Shown: in pieces, positions 54,028 through 63,255 of the stretch
Layout of the letters: every line of letters starts with the position of its first letter
How positions within the stretch are numbered: position 1 is the first letter of the stretch
Made by a program: the position numbers and the translations under genes
IMG/VR virus record: IMGVR_UViG_3300033149_006567
Location: 1 to 64,000 of that record
DNA length: 64,000 bases
Reading direction: 5' to 3' (one strand)
Source: a virus
The notes under the pieces: model-generated
The model's database searches: none
What the model was told of the DNA's origin: nothing
Seen by the model: only the letters and a program-made list of their open reading frames with translations

Positions 54028-56292
54028 ATGTCTCTAAAGATTAGATGGGTAGGTCCTTACTCGGATCCTTGTTATGATGATCAGACTGAGGTGTTAACTT
54101 CTAGCGGTTGGAAATTTTTCAAAGATATTTCTTTCGAAGATGGTCTTGCCACTCTGAATGAATGGCATATCATAGAATACCAAAAGCCTTCTCATATAAT
54201 AAACAGAGAGTATGAGGGCGAAATGTATTACCTGGACGCTCCAAGGGCTAAAATAAATATTTGTGTGACTCCTAATCATTCTATGTACGTGACTACGGAA
54301 AGCGGTAGGCGTTCAGGGCGAGCGAATGCGTGGCGTCTCGAAGAGGCGAGGGATATATATGGGAAAACGCGAGCTTTTAAAAGAGATGGTCGGTGGCGAA
54401 AAAAGGGGAAGGAGCATTTTCGGATATGTGGAAGAAAGATAAAGGCGGAGCATTGGCTGGAGTTTTTGGGATATTATCTTAGCGAAGGATCTGCAACTAT
54501 TTACAAAAGGCCTGCTGGTGTTACAAAAGGGGGCAGGCATCCGGTATATAGGGATCGTTACGTGAATAGGACTTACGAGCGTTCTGAGTCAACAGAGTAC
54601 ATATTGCAAATCAGGCAGGTTAAAGGCGAGGAGAATCGGGTTCGAATGGCAGAGGCGGTTCGGCGAGTGACGAATAATTCGGTAAATACTCGAAACAAAG
54701 ACGGGCGAATACTGGTGCACGACAAAGATCTGGTGCTTTATTTGAAGCGATTTGGAAATTGCTGTACCAAGTATATACCGAGAGACGTGTTAAACAAATG
54801 CTCTAAGGAACAGCTGGAGGTACTTTTCGAAGCTCTTGTTTTGGGAGGCGGAACAGACAACAGAAAGAAAGGTGGCGGGGTTATTTACAAGACCTTTTCC
54901 AAACGCCTTCGGGACGATTTTCTGGAGCTATTGCTTAAAGTCGGATTTTCTGGGCACTATAAGCGTGAGATCGTGAAGGGCGAAGAGATAAGAATAAACG
55001 GCAGAGTTTGCCATGCGAAAGAGGATGGCTGGAAAATAGGGGTACGATTTAAAAACCGCGGTTTTTTGAAAAAATCATCTCAATGTTCGGTCCCGAGTAA
55101 ACATGAAGAAAAGATAGTCCCCTATAAGGGGCGAATTTATTGCGCTACGGTCCCTAACCATGTGCTTTTTGTAAGGCGAAATGGCTGCGTTTTATGGTGT
55201 GGGAACTCGGGCTACGGTAGTAACTCGAGAAAGTTCGTGCATGCCCTATATAAGTTGCAAAAAAAATACGACTTTCGTCTTGGAACTATGCCGGTTTCTT
55301 TCGAAAAACAAAGGGCGGATTATGGAGAGGCCGGAAGAATTTGTAAACGCCTGGAGGAGCATGCACTTCAAGAGGACATCCGGATAATTAACACTACTCC
55401 AGAGTTTTATGATCGTTTGAAAAGGCCCGGAGTGTTAAATGCTGCTTATGTTACATTCGAACTAGATGGTATTCCCGATTTATGGGTCAGAGAGCTTAAC
55501 AAGATGGACGCGGTATTTACTACGGCGGAGTTTTGTGCGGAAGTGTTTAGGAAGAGTGGGGTAAAAACGCCAGTATTTTCTGTCCCCCCGGGCTTGTTTC
55601 CCGAAGATTATCGGAGAGTGGAACCGTTGTCCTCCCTAGATGTCCCCGAAGATGTCTTTTCTTTTTATTCTATCTTTCAGTGGACTCCTCGCAAAAATCC
55701 CCAGGCTTTACTTCATGCGTATTGGTCGGAATTCACTGGACAAGATGATGTTTGTCTGGTTCTGAAGACTTACAAGAATGATACGTCTCCTCAGCAAGTT
55801 GATATGCTCAGGAGAATTATTGCTCAGGAAAAACGGGGTTTTCGGCTTGATCATCACCCCAAGATATTCTTTATCTCTCAATTGTTGAGTGCTAGTCAAT
55901 TAGAAGATTTACATTTGTCTTGTGACGCCTTTGTCTCGACTACGGCAGGGGAAGGAAATTTTATCCCCGCTTTTAACGCCATGGCATATGCTAAGCCAGT
56001 AATAGTTACGGGGTGGTCTGGGCATACAGAATATTGTCGACCCGAATATAATTATTTGTCTAAATACCAATTGAGGCCAGCTCACTCGATGAGTTGGTGT
56101 GCCTGGAATGAGGCTCGATTTAATTGGGCCGATGTTAATATACTTCATTTTCGAAAATTGATGCGAGAGGTTTATGAAAATCGAGCCCAGGCGAAGAAGA
56201 AAGCTGAGAAAGGACAGCGATTTTTATTTAAGGAGTTTTCTTGGGAAAAAATGATTAAAAGACTCGTAGATGGTATTGAGGAGGTTTTGTGA
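54028..56292 (+). CDS. GT4-type glycosyltransferase interrupted by an intein
   Basis: A 754-residue precursor. Removing the intein (residues 15-393) joins MSLKIRWVGPYSDP to SGYGSNSRKFVHALYKL, giving a 375-residue GT-B enzyme. The rest has FTTAEFCAEVFRKSGVKTPV, a VPPGL linker, FQWTPRKNPQALLHAY and the donor site STTAGEGNFIPAFNAMAYAK. It is similar in plan to the preceding GT4 gene. The insertion falls in the N-terminal glycine-rich loop near the active site, the sort of conserved spot inteins favour. Splicing must happen for the enzyme to work. Confidence 0.85.
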   Translation: MSLKIRWVGPYSDPCYDDQTEVLTSSGWKFFKDISFEDGLATLNEWHIIEYQKPSHIINREYEGEMYYLDAPRAKINICVTPNHSMYVTTESGRRSGRANAWRLEEARDIYGKTRAFKRDGRWRKKGKEHFRICGRKIKAEHWLEFLGYYLSEGSATIYKRPAGVTKGGRHPVYRDRYVNRTYERSESTEYILQIRQVKGEENRVRMAEAVRRVTNNSVNTRNKDGRILVHDKDLVLYLKRFGNCCTKYIPRDVLNKCSKEQLEVLFEALVLGGGTDNRKKGGGVIYKTFSKRLRDDFLELLLKVGFSGHYKREIVKGEEIRINGRVCHAKEDGWKIGVRFKNRGFLKKSSQCSVPSKHEEKIVPYKGRIYCATVPNHVLFVRRNGCVLWCGNSGYGSNSRKFVHALYKLQKKYDFRLGTMPVSFEKQRADYGEAGRICKRLEEHALQEDIRIINTTPEFYDRLKRPGVLNAAYVTFELDGIPDLWVRELNKMDAVFTTAEFCAEVFRKSGVKTPVFSVPPGLFPEDYRRVEPLSSLDVPEDVFSFYSIFQWTPRKNPQALLHAYWSEFTGQDDVCLVLKTYKNDTSPQQVDMLRRIIAQEKRGFRLDHHPKIFFISQLLSASQLEDLHLSCDAFVSTTAGEGNFIPAFNAMAYAKPVIVTGWSGHTEYCRPEYNYLSKYQLRPAHSMSWCAWNEARFNWADVNILHFRKLMREVYENRAQAKKKAEKGQRFLFKEFSWEKMIKRLVDGIEEVL
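54070..55206 (+). mobile_element. Intein with LAGLIDADG homing endonuclease (379 aa)
   Basis: It starts at Cys1 (codon 54070; CYDDQTEVLTSSGWKFFKDI, block A) and ends in CGN before the extein Ser (codon 55207). Block B is VTPNHSMYV with T67 and H70. Two LAGLIDADG-like helices are visible (LEFLGYYLSEGS; LEVLFEALVLGGGT), so the homing endonuclease may be intact. Block F is RIYCATVPNHVLFVRRNG. The usual penultimate His of block G is replaced by Gly, a known but less common variant. The nucleophile after the intein is Ser. Confidence 0.9.
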
Positions 56293-56293
56293 A

Positions 56294-57235
56294 GTGGAAC
56301 ATACGGCAGCAGTAATTGGTTGCGGCTATTGGGGTCCCAATATAGCTCGTAATTTAGTTGATTTTGCTAACCTAAAATATGTTGTTGACAAAAATCTAGA
56401 GCTTGCTTCTGGAGTTGCAGGAAAATATGAAGGGGTCCAGGCCATAGGGGACGTTCAGGTCGCCCTGGATGATGAAGAAGTTGATATGATTGCGATAGTG
56501 ACTCCTCCATCAACTCATGCTGAATTGACAGAAAGAGCCTTGGCAGCGAACAAGCATGTCTTCGTAGAGAAACCCCTTGCTCATTCAGAAAAAGATGCCA
56601 TGAGGATGCTAAACGTCGCTTTAGAATATCCTTACGCGGTTTGCTGCGTGGGACATACTTTTTTGTTTGTCCCCGAGATAATCAAGATGAGAGAGCTTAT
56701 AAAAAATGGTCTTATCGGAAATATAGACCTTATCAGTGTAAGTCGTTTGAACTTCGGGAAATATCAGGAATGTGGTGTGGCAATGGACTTGTTACCCCAT
56801 GACATTTCTATTATGGAGTTCCTTTTAGACAGAGAAAGTTATCCTTTGGGGATGTCTACTGCTGAATTAGGTGGAATTAGCGTGGTGGGTTCGGCGACTT
56901 TTGGCTTTAAGGGGTCTTCCGCCAGGGGAGCTGCTGCCATGAGCTGGGTACATACCGATAAGACAAGGAAGCTGATAGTCACTGGTAGCCGAGGCGTACT
57001 TGAATTCGACATGAGCATGCCGCATTTTGTTAAGCATTATGTCGGGCGGGATGTTCGGGTGAACCGATCTGGAGATTTACGATTAATTGAGATCGATGAC
57101 CACTCAGAGGCTCTCGCGTCTGAAATGAAGTATTGGATAAGCTTGATAAATAATCCGGGTTCTAAAAATAAGATTAGCTTTACTCGAGGCTACAGTGTGG
57201 TTAAGACCATCGAAGGGTTAAGAGATGGCCCATAG
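56294..57235 (+). CDS. Gfo/Idh/MocA-family sugar oxidoreductase
   Basis: A 313-residue NAD(P)-dependent oxidoreductase. The GTG at 56294 has AGGAGG 9 nt upstream, which I prefer over the in-frame ATG at 56270 in the previous gene. It has the Rossmann loop AVIGCGYWGPNIARNL, the strand DMIAIVTPPSTHAEL and the family signature HVFVEKPLAHS, with a C-terminal beta-sheet domain. Relatives oxidise nucleotide sugars (for example at C3 on the way to amino sugars). It probably supplies a modified sugar donor. It overlaps the next gene by 11 nt. Confidence 0.85.
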   Translation: MEHTAAVIGCGYWGPNIARNLVDFANLKYVVDKNLELASGVAGKYEGVQAIGDVQVALDDEEVDMIAIVTPPSTHAELTERALAANKHVFVEKPLAHSEKDAMRMLNVALEYPYAVCCVGHTFLFVPEIIKMRELIKNGLIGNIDLISVSRLNFGKYQECGVAMDLLPHDISIMEFLLDRESYPLGMSTAELGGISVVGSATFGFKGSSARGAAAMSWVHTDKTRKLIVTGSRGVLEFDMSMPHFVKHYVGRDVRVNRSGDLRLIEIDDHSEALASEMKYWISLINNPGSKNKISFTRGYSVVKTIEGLRDGP

Positions 57236-57992
57236 GGAAAACATCGTCATTGGACAGGGAGAAACAGGAGCTCCGCTTCTTAAGGTGCTTAAGAGAGGCG
57301 ACTTGGGGGCAGCTGGAGTAGATATCCAAAAGGGTTTTGATGTTAGGGGGGGGACAACCTGTACTTTTCTTCATGTATGCATCCCGGGAGGTTTGGATAA
57401 TTTTGTCGACATAGTGAATGGGTATAAAAAGCGTTTTAGTCCAGATATTATTATTATTCATAGTACCGTTTTTCCTGGGACGACGAGGAAGATAGGTCAT
57501 GTTCCGACTCGTACCTTTCATAGTCCCATAAATGGAAAGCATAAAGAAATGTACGAGGCTCTTCTCCGTCACCCTAAGTTTTTTAGTGTGGCAGAGGAAT
57601 GCTTGGGGTCGATCGCTAAGATAGAAAATCTTTATTCTGGCTGTGGGATGCGTCCCGAATATGTAGAGGGTGGACCTGAAACTACTGAGCTTGGAAAGAT
57701 ATTGGCCACTACGGCATATTACTATAATATCGTTTGGGCCCAACAAGTCCAGGCTATTTGTGAGGAGCTGGGAGTAAACGAGAAAGAGGCGAAAAAGTGC
57801 TATGAGCTTATTGAGTCCTCCGACTATACCATGAAGGGAAAGTTCGCCGGAGCAGTTGGGGGGCATTGTTGCCGCGAGAACGTCTGGCTTCTTGAGGAGG
57901 GTGGCGTATCTTCGGATCTCCTTGACTACCTTTCTAGGTCAGACGAAGATTTTCGAATAAGACATAAAATAGACCCTGATTGGCGTCGGTAA
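57225..57992 (+). CDS. Short nucleotide-sugar dehydrogenase-like protein
   Basis: A 255-residue protein. NIVIGQGETGAPLL is a dinucleotide-binding loop, IIIHSTVFPGTTRKIG matches the STVxPGTT signature of UDP-glucose/GDP-mannose dehydrogenases, and AGAVGGHCCRENVWLL matches the active-site GGHC region with its Cys. The family is normally well over 400 residues; the C-terminal UDP-binding domain is absent and the N-terminal domain is shortened. It may be a minimal active form, a partner of the preceding oxidoreductase, or a remnant. Confidence 0.6.
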   Translation: MAHRENIVIGQGETGAPLLKVLKRGDLGAAGVDIQKGFDVRGGTTCTFLHVCIPGGLDNFVDIVNGYKKRFSPDIIIIHSTVFPGTTRKIGHVPTRTFHSPINGKHKEMYEALLRHPKFFSVAEECLGSIAKIENLYSGCGMRPEYVEGGPETTELGKILATTAYYYNIVWAQQVQAICEELGVNEKEAKKCYELIESSDYTMKGKFAGAVGGHCCRENVWLLEEGGVSSDLLDYLSRSDEDFRIRHKIDPDWRR

Positions 57993-58706
57993 ATGCGGAA
58001 GTACTTCAAGGTGTACGGTCTTCAGAGAACTGGGACCAATTATATGCATCGTCTTTTGGCTAAGAATTTCAAGGTCGGTCCACTTTGGGAGAAGACGTAC
58101 ATATCGCACAAAGACATGTACAAGCATGCTCCCCCAGGGGCGATTGTCGATAGGCTCCTAGAAGGCGCCATACCTCCGTTCAGCAAGGATAATGTATTTT
58201 TTGTTGTTATGGTGAAGCATCCCTATTCTTGGTTGGTAAGTCGCATGCGATTGGCCAAGAAAACTATTGAGGGAAACGAGGGGGAGGCTCTGGATAGACT
58301 GAAGGAATATAATCTCAAGTACAGAGAGTGGCTTCGATTCCTCTTTTGTAAGCCTTCTTGTTCCATTCTGGTTCGATACGAAGATTTAGTCAAAAATTAC
58401 AAGGCACCTCTGGGGATTTTGCAGGCAGCCTTTAACCTAGAAATGACTGGAGACTCGCTTGAGAATGTTCGGGGGGTTATGCGGAAAAATAATACGGAAG
58501 ACAAGGGTCAGTTATTTGATGTCAATTATTATCTTAAGAAGTTTTACCTGGAAGAATATCCGGAGCAATTTAAACGCCCTGTTTATCGAGCGATAGATTG
58601 GGGTGTAGTGCGTGAGCTGGGATATCGAGATGCATTACGTAAAGATATTTGGGGCTCGTCGGACGGCGACGAACTATTTGACGGTTTTGCTCCCCCTCAA
58701 TTTTGA
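57993..58706 (+). CDS. Sulfotransferase-like protein 1
   Basis: A 237-residue protein, ATG directly after the upstream stop. The N-terminal FKVYGLQRTGTNYMHRLLAK fits the PAPS phosphosulfate loop, VVMVKHPYSWLVSRM the central helix, and SILVRYEDLVKNY the conserved RYED strand of sulfotransferases. It should transfer sulfate from PAPS to a sugar or other hydroxyl. The last 27 or so residues (beyond LGYRD) are not matched in its two paralogues and lie over the start of the next gene. Confidence 0.7.
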   Translation: MRKYFKVYGLQRTGTNYMHRLLAKNFKVGPLWEKTYISHKDMYKHAPPGAIVDRLLEGAIPPFSKDNVFFVVMVKHPYSWLVSRMRLAKKTIEGNEGEALDRLKEYNLKYREWLRFLFCKPSCSILVRYEDLVKNYKAPLGILQAAFNLEMTGDSLENVRGVMRKNNTEDKGQLFDVNYYLKKFYLEEYPEQFKRPVYRAIDWGVVRELGYRDALRKDIWGSSDGDELFDGFAPPQF

Positions 58707-59259
58707 TATTGAAATCGTCAAGGGTCTTTCTTTTAAGCACAACCCTCCCACAGGTCGTTTCGTGGGGGCGATGAAGTCTGATTCTGGGAGACTCAATAAA
58801 ACTTCTCTGTGTGCTATTGTTATGGTTAAACATCCATATCCCTGGGTACTTAGTCGAGCTAGATTTGCCAACATAAAAAAAATGAGAATGGGACGACACG
58901 AGTCTTTTCTCGAGAAATTTATCGCAGATTATAATTTGAAATATAAGGCTTGGCTGGATTTCATTAGTAAGTTTCCCGAAAATACCTCCTTGGTTCGTTA
59001 TGAGGATTTGCTCGATCATCCCAAGAAAGCCACCCTTAAACTCATGCGAAAATTCGGGTGGAAACTTAAAAAGAGTTGGTTTCGAGATATAAAGCAGGTT
59101 GTGGCGCCGGGAGAGATAATTAGGGAGGGCAGAAAATTTAATAAATTTTATTATACTCAAAAAAGGTATCTAGAAGAGTTGTCCCCCGATATCAGGAAGT
59201 TTCTGAACAAAAAATTTGACTGGAAGATGGCTGGAAAAATGGGGTATAAACCTGAATGA
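58630..59259 (+). CDS. Sulfotransferase-like protein 2
   Basis: A 209-residue paralogue. I chose ATG 58630 because MHYVKIFGARRTATNYL then lines up with the starts of the first paralogue; it overlaps that gene by 77 nt in another frame. It has VVMVKHPYPWVLSRARFAN-like core residues and TSLVRYEDLLDHPKK, and ends KMAGKMGYKPE. Function as for sulfotransferase 1; the acceptor is unknown. Confidence 0.65.
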   Translation: MHYVKIFGARRTATNYLTVLLPLNFDIEIVKGLSFKHNPPTGRFVGAMKSDSGRLNKTSLCAIVMVKHPYPWVLSRARFANIKKMRMGRHESFLEKFIADYNLKYKAWLDFISKFPENTSLVRYEDLLDHPKKATLKLMRKFGWKLKKSWFRDIKQVVAPGEIIREGRKFNKFYYTQKRYLEELSPDIRKFLNKKFDWKMAGKMGYKPE

Positions 59260-60032
59260 TACTTCTAGTGACTGGTCCCCCCAGAACGGGTTCTTCTGCT
59301 TTATGTAGAGCCTTGAGCATGCACGACAAGATACTTCTTACCGACGAAATGGGCATTTTTCACGACTACAACTGGAAGCCAAATAAAAAGTATCCCGGAA
59401 AGCTCTTGAATTTTCTTAAAAAGCCTGCCAGGCCATTTTTGTACCCCGTCTTTAAGAAGAAGGGCATCTCCAGGAGCGCCCTAGAGGCCTTTGTCGAGAA
59501 TCAAAAACCTTGTTCGGCTGACGTCCTTAAGTATATGATAAGAAAGAGTAGTCCAAGACCTCTCATAGCTGGAGACAAGTGTCCCTCTAGTTACTTACTT
59601 AGATTCGATGATGTTTCTAGACGAGCCGATAAATTTATTTTTACGATGCGAGACGGCCGGGCAGTTATTGCGTCTCAAGTCAGAAACTGGAGAAGAAATT
59701 TTCGTCTGAATCGGCCTACTGATCATTGGATGAAGCCGTCCATTGAGGGGTCAGTGAAGCTCTGGCTTCGGGACGCCAAGTTGGTTCTGAAATGTTTCAG
59801 AAGGGTCCGAGATCGTGCGATTATTTGCCGATACGAGGATTTTTTTGACGGGAAAACCGATTTGTTCGATTCCATAGGAAGTTTTCTGGAGATTGACGGC
59901 GTGGCCCGGGAGGCTAGGAGGTGGTTTAAGCCCGTTCATTTATCCTCTTGGCAGGATGAAATCCCTGAGATTGATGATAAAATAACAACGGAGTTTAAAT
60001 CTGTGCTCCGTGACTTTGGCTATGAGGTTTAA
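59256..60032 (+). CDS. Sulfotransferase-like protein 3
   Basis: A 258-residue protein coupled to the previous gene by ATGA. It is of a different, more classical subfamily: VTGPPRTGSSALCRALSM is the 5'-phosphosulfate loop, FIFTMRDGRAVIASQ the 3'-phosphate strand, AIICRYEDFF the conserved RYED element, and the W...GYEV C-terminus is typical. It is the clearest sulfotransferase of the block. Confidence 0.75.
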   Translation: MILLVTGPPRTGSSALCRALSMHDKILLTDEMGIFHDYNWKPNKKYPGKLLNFLKKPARPFLYPVFKKKGISRSALEAFVENQKPCSADVLKYMIRKSSPRPLIAGDKCPSSYLLRFDDVSRRADKFIFTMRDGRAVIASQVRNWRRNFRLNRPTDHWMKPSIEGSVKLWLRDAKLVLKCFRRVRDRAIICRYEDFFDGKTDLFDSIGSFLEIDGVAREARRWFKPVHLSSWQDEIPEIDDKITTEFKSVLRDFGYEV

Positions 60033-60034
60033 TT

Positions 60035-60880
60035 ATGTCTATCGCCGCCCTCTATCGTGTCCATAATGTCGAAAGAATGGACTATCCCTTTGAACAGTCA
60101 GTCCGTCAAACCCTGCTTTTGTGCGATGAGATTTGCGTTGCGGCTGGTTATTCAGAAGATAATACTCTTGAGATTATTCTGAATTTGCAAAAAGAATTCG
60201 GGAAGGATAGGGTTAAGTATGTACAGTACGAGTTTGTGTATAACAGAGAATGGCAAGTGCTTGCCTGGAATAAGGCCCGGAAGCTCACTAAAGCCGACTG
60301 GCTCTTGCTCATAGACGCCGACGAGGCTTTTCACGAGCAAGACATTCCTCGACTTAAGAAAATGCTCAAGAAGACAGATAGGCAATTGGTTAATTTTCCT
60401 ATGTACCACTTCTATGGAACGCCAAATTTTTTAGTCACCGGAGGTCATTTTTACAAGAGGCATACGAGGATGGGTTGTAAGGGAATAAAATTCGGGATGA
60501 AGAACTTCCGTCGCGATGGCAATTTAGCGCCCGTGTGCGATGTTGTGGCGACTCTCGGGGGGCGTGAAAAGAAAGTTCATAGGTATGGTGGACCTGAGAT
60601 GCTTCAAGTCGATATTCCTATTTATCATTACGGATGGGTTCGTTCTGCCGAAGCTATGGGTATGAGACGGGTAAAGGGGCGTGCTTGGTATACAAATGAC
60701 AAGAAGTTTTTCGATGGGCATCTACCTGAATTAAAAAAGCGGTTTAATTATCAAATGAAAAAAAATCGTTCTGTTTATAAAAACTTTAAGGGGACTCATC
60801 CAAGATTTATGAGGAGCTGGTTTGAGAAAGACCCCCACCCCAAAGAATGGGATACCCTTAGGAGGCAGGCCGATGAGTAA
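60035..60880 (+). CDS. GT2-like glycosyltransferase (GT-A fold)
   Basis: A 281-residue protein from ATG 60035. The start IAALYRVHNVERMDYPFEQS, the strand CDEICVAAGYSEDNT and the metal/nucleotide site WLLLIDADEAFHE fit GT-A enzymes of family 2 type. The C-terminal half is basic. It probably adds one sugar of the glycan. It overlaps the next gene by 8 nt. Confidence 0.75.
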   Translation: MSIAALYRVHNVERMDYPFEQSVRQTLLLCDEICVAAGYSEDNTLEIILNLQKEFGKDRVKYVQYEFVYNREWQVLAWNKARKLTKADWLLLIDADEAFHEQDIPRLKKMLKKTDRQLVNFPMYHFYGTPNFLVTGGHFYKRHTRMGCKGIKFGMKNFRRDGNLAPVCDVVATLGGREKKVHRYGGPEMLQVDIPIYHYGWVRSAEAMGMRRVKGRAWYTNDKKFFDGHLPELKKRFNYQMKKNRSVYKNFKGTHPRFMRSWFEKDPHPKEWDTLRRQADE

Positions 60881-61625
60881 GCCTCGCGTATCTGCGATCA
60901 TGTTGGTGTTAAACGAGCGCTTTTACATAAAGGCCTCGATGTATAATGCTCTTCAGTTTTTTGACGAGATATTAGTCCTTGACGGAGGTTCTCAAGATGG
61001 AACATTTGAGTTTTTAGAGGAATTTGCCTCTAAATTTTCTAGGGTCAAGATCGAGCAATGGCCTCAAGCTGACGCAAGACATTATCACCCTAGTTGGAAT
61101 CAACCCGCTCGATGGAACAAGCTTATCGAGAAGGCTCGGTTTGATTGGATAGCGGTGCTTGGCGCAGATGAATGTTGGTGTGACCATGCTCGACCTAGAC
61201 GTTTGATAATGAAGTATCAGGATACTCCGGCTTTTGCTTTTCCCAGATATGCCGTTACCGGAAGGCATGAATATACTCCCAATTGGTTTCCAGATTATCA
61301 ACTTCGGCTATTTGACAGGGCTGCCCTCGGGGGAGTTCGTTTCAAAAATATGCCTCGACATTGCACTCCAAAAACCCACATGGGGGCCGGAAGTACTCCT
61401 CCGAAGAAAAATTTTAAGAAATATTATTTAGTTCATTACCATCATGGATTTGGACCCAAAAGACACTCTCTCGGCAAGGGTATGAGAGTTGAAAAACTTC
61501 CTGGCTCTTTCGATCATCCTCGACATGCCCGCAAATATATAATCAACCACCCAGAAAGGGTAGATTTTAAATATGATTTTCGGCTATATGGAAGGGCTGG
61601 GTTTGTCCCCAAGGAGACTCGATAG
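60873..61625 (+). CDS. GT2-like glycosyltransferase (GT-A fold)
   Basis: A 250-residue protein. ATG 60873 has AGGAGG upstream and gives a start MSKPRVSAIMLVLNER that is right for GT2; an upstream in-frame start at 60822 would lie in the previous gene. Motifs: FFDEILVLDGGSQDGTFEF (nucleotide site) and DWIAVLGADECW (metal site). It is a diverged paralogue of the preceding gene. Confidence 0.8.
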   Translation: MSKPRVSAIMLVLNERFYIKASMYNALQFFDEILVLDGGSQDGTFEFLEEFASKFSRVKIEQWPQADARHYHPSWNQPARWNKLIEKARFDWIAVLGADECWCDHARPRRLIMKYQDTPAFAFPRYAVTGRHEYTPNWFPDYQLRLFDRAALGGVRFKNMPRHCTPKTHMGAGSTPPKKNFKKYYLVHYHHGFGPKRHSLGKGMRVEKLPGSFDHPRHARKYIINHPERVDFKYDFRLYGRAGFVPKETR

Positions 61626-62561
61626 ATGGCGAAACCAAAAATCTTAATGATAGTCGGTTTTGATTGGGCCAATGCGGCTTACAAAATGTACGAGGCTATT
61701 AACGAATTTGGAGATGTAGCTTCCATCCGTCTTTGGACTCGGTGGCCCTTTAAGGCACAAGGAAAGCGTAAGGGCTACAAGTATGACATGAAGGGGAATG
61801 AGCAACTTGCCGAGGCAAAGAATCTTGTCAAGGAGGCCGATGTCATACATTTTATAGATAGGGCTCATCCAGCGTTATCAAAGTCTCCCCTGCCAGCATT
61901 GGCTCCTCCCGACAAGAAGGCAATAGTGAGTCTGAATACATCGGCGTGGTATTCGGTGGGACCAGGAAGAGTCAAAAAGCTGTACGGCAAAATTAAAAAT
62001 CGAAACCAAAATTGCTTAATTACCACCCTTACCGCTTCTATGCCTCTTCAGGCTATTCCCTTTAAGTATACTCCGCAACCAATAGACACCAGAAAGATAG
62101 GGTTCAGGGAAAAAGTTTTTTCTCGAGAGAAGCTTGTTGTTGGTCACATGCCATTTTCTGGAAGGTTTGGGAAAAAGGGAACCAGGGAGATACAGGAGGC
62201 ATTAAAAAGATACGAGAAGGCTGAGCTTCGTATTACAACTGGAGCTTCCCAAGAAGAGGCCATCGCTCGGAAAAGAAAGCTTGATGTTCTGATAGATCAG
62301 CTGGTGCTAGGGGCTTATGGCTACAACGCCCTAGAAGCCGCTTGTATCGGCATCCCGGTTATGTGCCATTTAAAAGAGGATTGCTGGCCATTAATTAATT
62401 GTCGGCGAGATGGGACGGATATACCTCAGAAGTTGGATTGGCTACAAGATCGTGCGAAACGGAAAACCGTGGGTAAGAAAACTCGGCGTTGGGTTGAAGA
62501 GACTCATGGTTATCCAGTTATAGGCAAAATGTGGAGTGAAATATACCGTGATTTTTGTTAA
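61626..62561 (+). CDS. GT4-like glycosyltransferase
   Basis: A 311-residue protein from ATG 61626. The N-terminus KILMIVGFDWANAAYKMYEA is a GT-B first strand and loop, and the C-terminal VLGAYGYNALEAACIGIPVM is the donor-binding signature. The typical linker is short and the protein is smaller than most GT4 enzymes. It overlaps the next gene by about 14 nt. Confidence 0.65.
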   Translation: MAKPKILMIVGFDWANAAYKMYEAINEFGDVASIRLWTRWPFKAQGKRKGYKYDMKGNEQLAEAKNLVKEADVIHFIDRAHPALSKSPLPALAPPDKKAIVSLNTSAWYSVGPGRVKKLYGKIKNRNQNCLITTLTASMPLQAIPFKYTPQPIDTRKIGFREKVFSREKLVVGHMPFSGRFGKKGTREIQEALKRYEKAELRITTGASQEEAIARKRKLDVLIDQLVLGAYGYNALEAACIGIPVMCHLKEDCWPLINCRRDGTDIPQKLDWLQDRAKRKTVGKKTRRWVEETHGYPVIGKMWSEIYRDFC

Positions 62562-63255
62562 ACAATATGGTGAACGAAGAACTTGCACTAATCTTGCAAA
62601 ATATTTTGTGGAGCAGAATACTGTCGGAGTCGAAGTCTTGGCTTCGGTTTTGGGGTGGAAACACGGGTTTCATTCTGGGAAAATAGACTGGAGTGGAGAA
62701 ACATGGGGCGAGGAATATGGTAGGCCGCTTAAAGATCAAGTTAAAAATCTTTTGGAGATAAAAGAGGCTTATACGGCAGGGGAATTGAGATACTTAGTTT
62801 GTGTGAAAGATCCGTATTCTTGGTGTTTATCCTTTGCTCGCTATCAAAGAAAAATAAACCCTGTTGGGTACGTAAGACCTGCTTATTTAAAAAATATCAT
62901 TGGTGTTTGGAACAAAAAGTATTTGAACTGGGAAAAGCTTTTAAATTCTGTTGAATTGAGTTTTTTATTTCGTTACGAGGATTTTCTTCGTGAGCCGAGG
63001 AGCGTGAGAGAGAGGCTGCTTAAGTCTTTATGTCTTCCTGGTAGTCAGAAAAGTTCTCTATCTTTTCCTCAGAAATTTTCCAGGGGAGGGCAGAGGCTTA
63101 ACAAAAAAAACGCTTTTTCTTCTACTGCTTTTGATAGGGATTACTACCTGAATAGGCGGTATATGAAATTCTATAATTCTGATCACAAGGGCATATTCAG
63201 GAAGTGTCTGGATATCGCTCTGGCGAAAAGACTAGGATACACATTGTGCGAGTAG
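62548..63255 (+). CDS. Sulfotransferase-like protein 4
   Basis: A 235-residue protein. I prefer GTG 62548 with GGAG at 62533-62536; an in-frame GTG at 62536 is the alternative. FVKQYGERRTCTNLAKYF, LVCVKDPYSWCLSFARY and LSFLFRYEDFLREPRSV align with sulfotransferase-like proteins 1 and 2, so it is a third member of that set separated from them by glycosyltransferase genes. Confidence 0.65.
   Translation: MIFVKQYGERRTCTNLAKYFVEQNTVGVEVLASVLGWKHGFHSGKIDWSGETWGEEYGRPLKDQVKNLLEIKEAYTAGELRYLVCVKDPYSWCLSFARYQRKINPVGYVRPAYLKNIIGVWNKKYLNWEKLLNSVELSFLFRYEDFLREPRSVRERLLKSLCLPGSQKSSLSFPQKFSRGGQRLNKKNAFSSTAFDRDYYLNRRYMKFYNSDHKGIFRKCLDIALAKRLGYTLCE

Noticed and set aside
57201-57866. 221-codon minus-strand ORF
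   Set aside because: Opposite two confident + strand genes with family motifs; composition is not protein-like.
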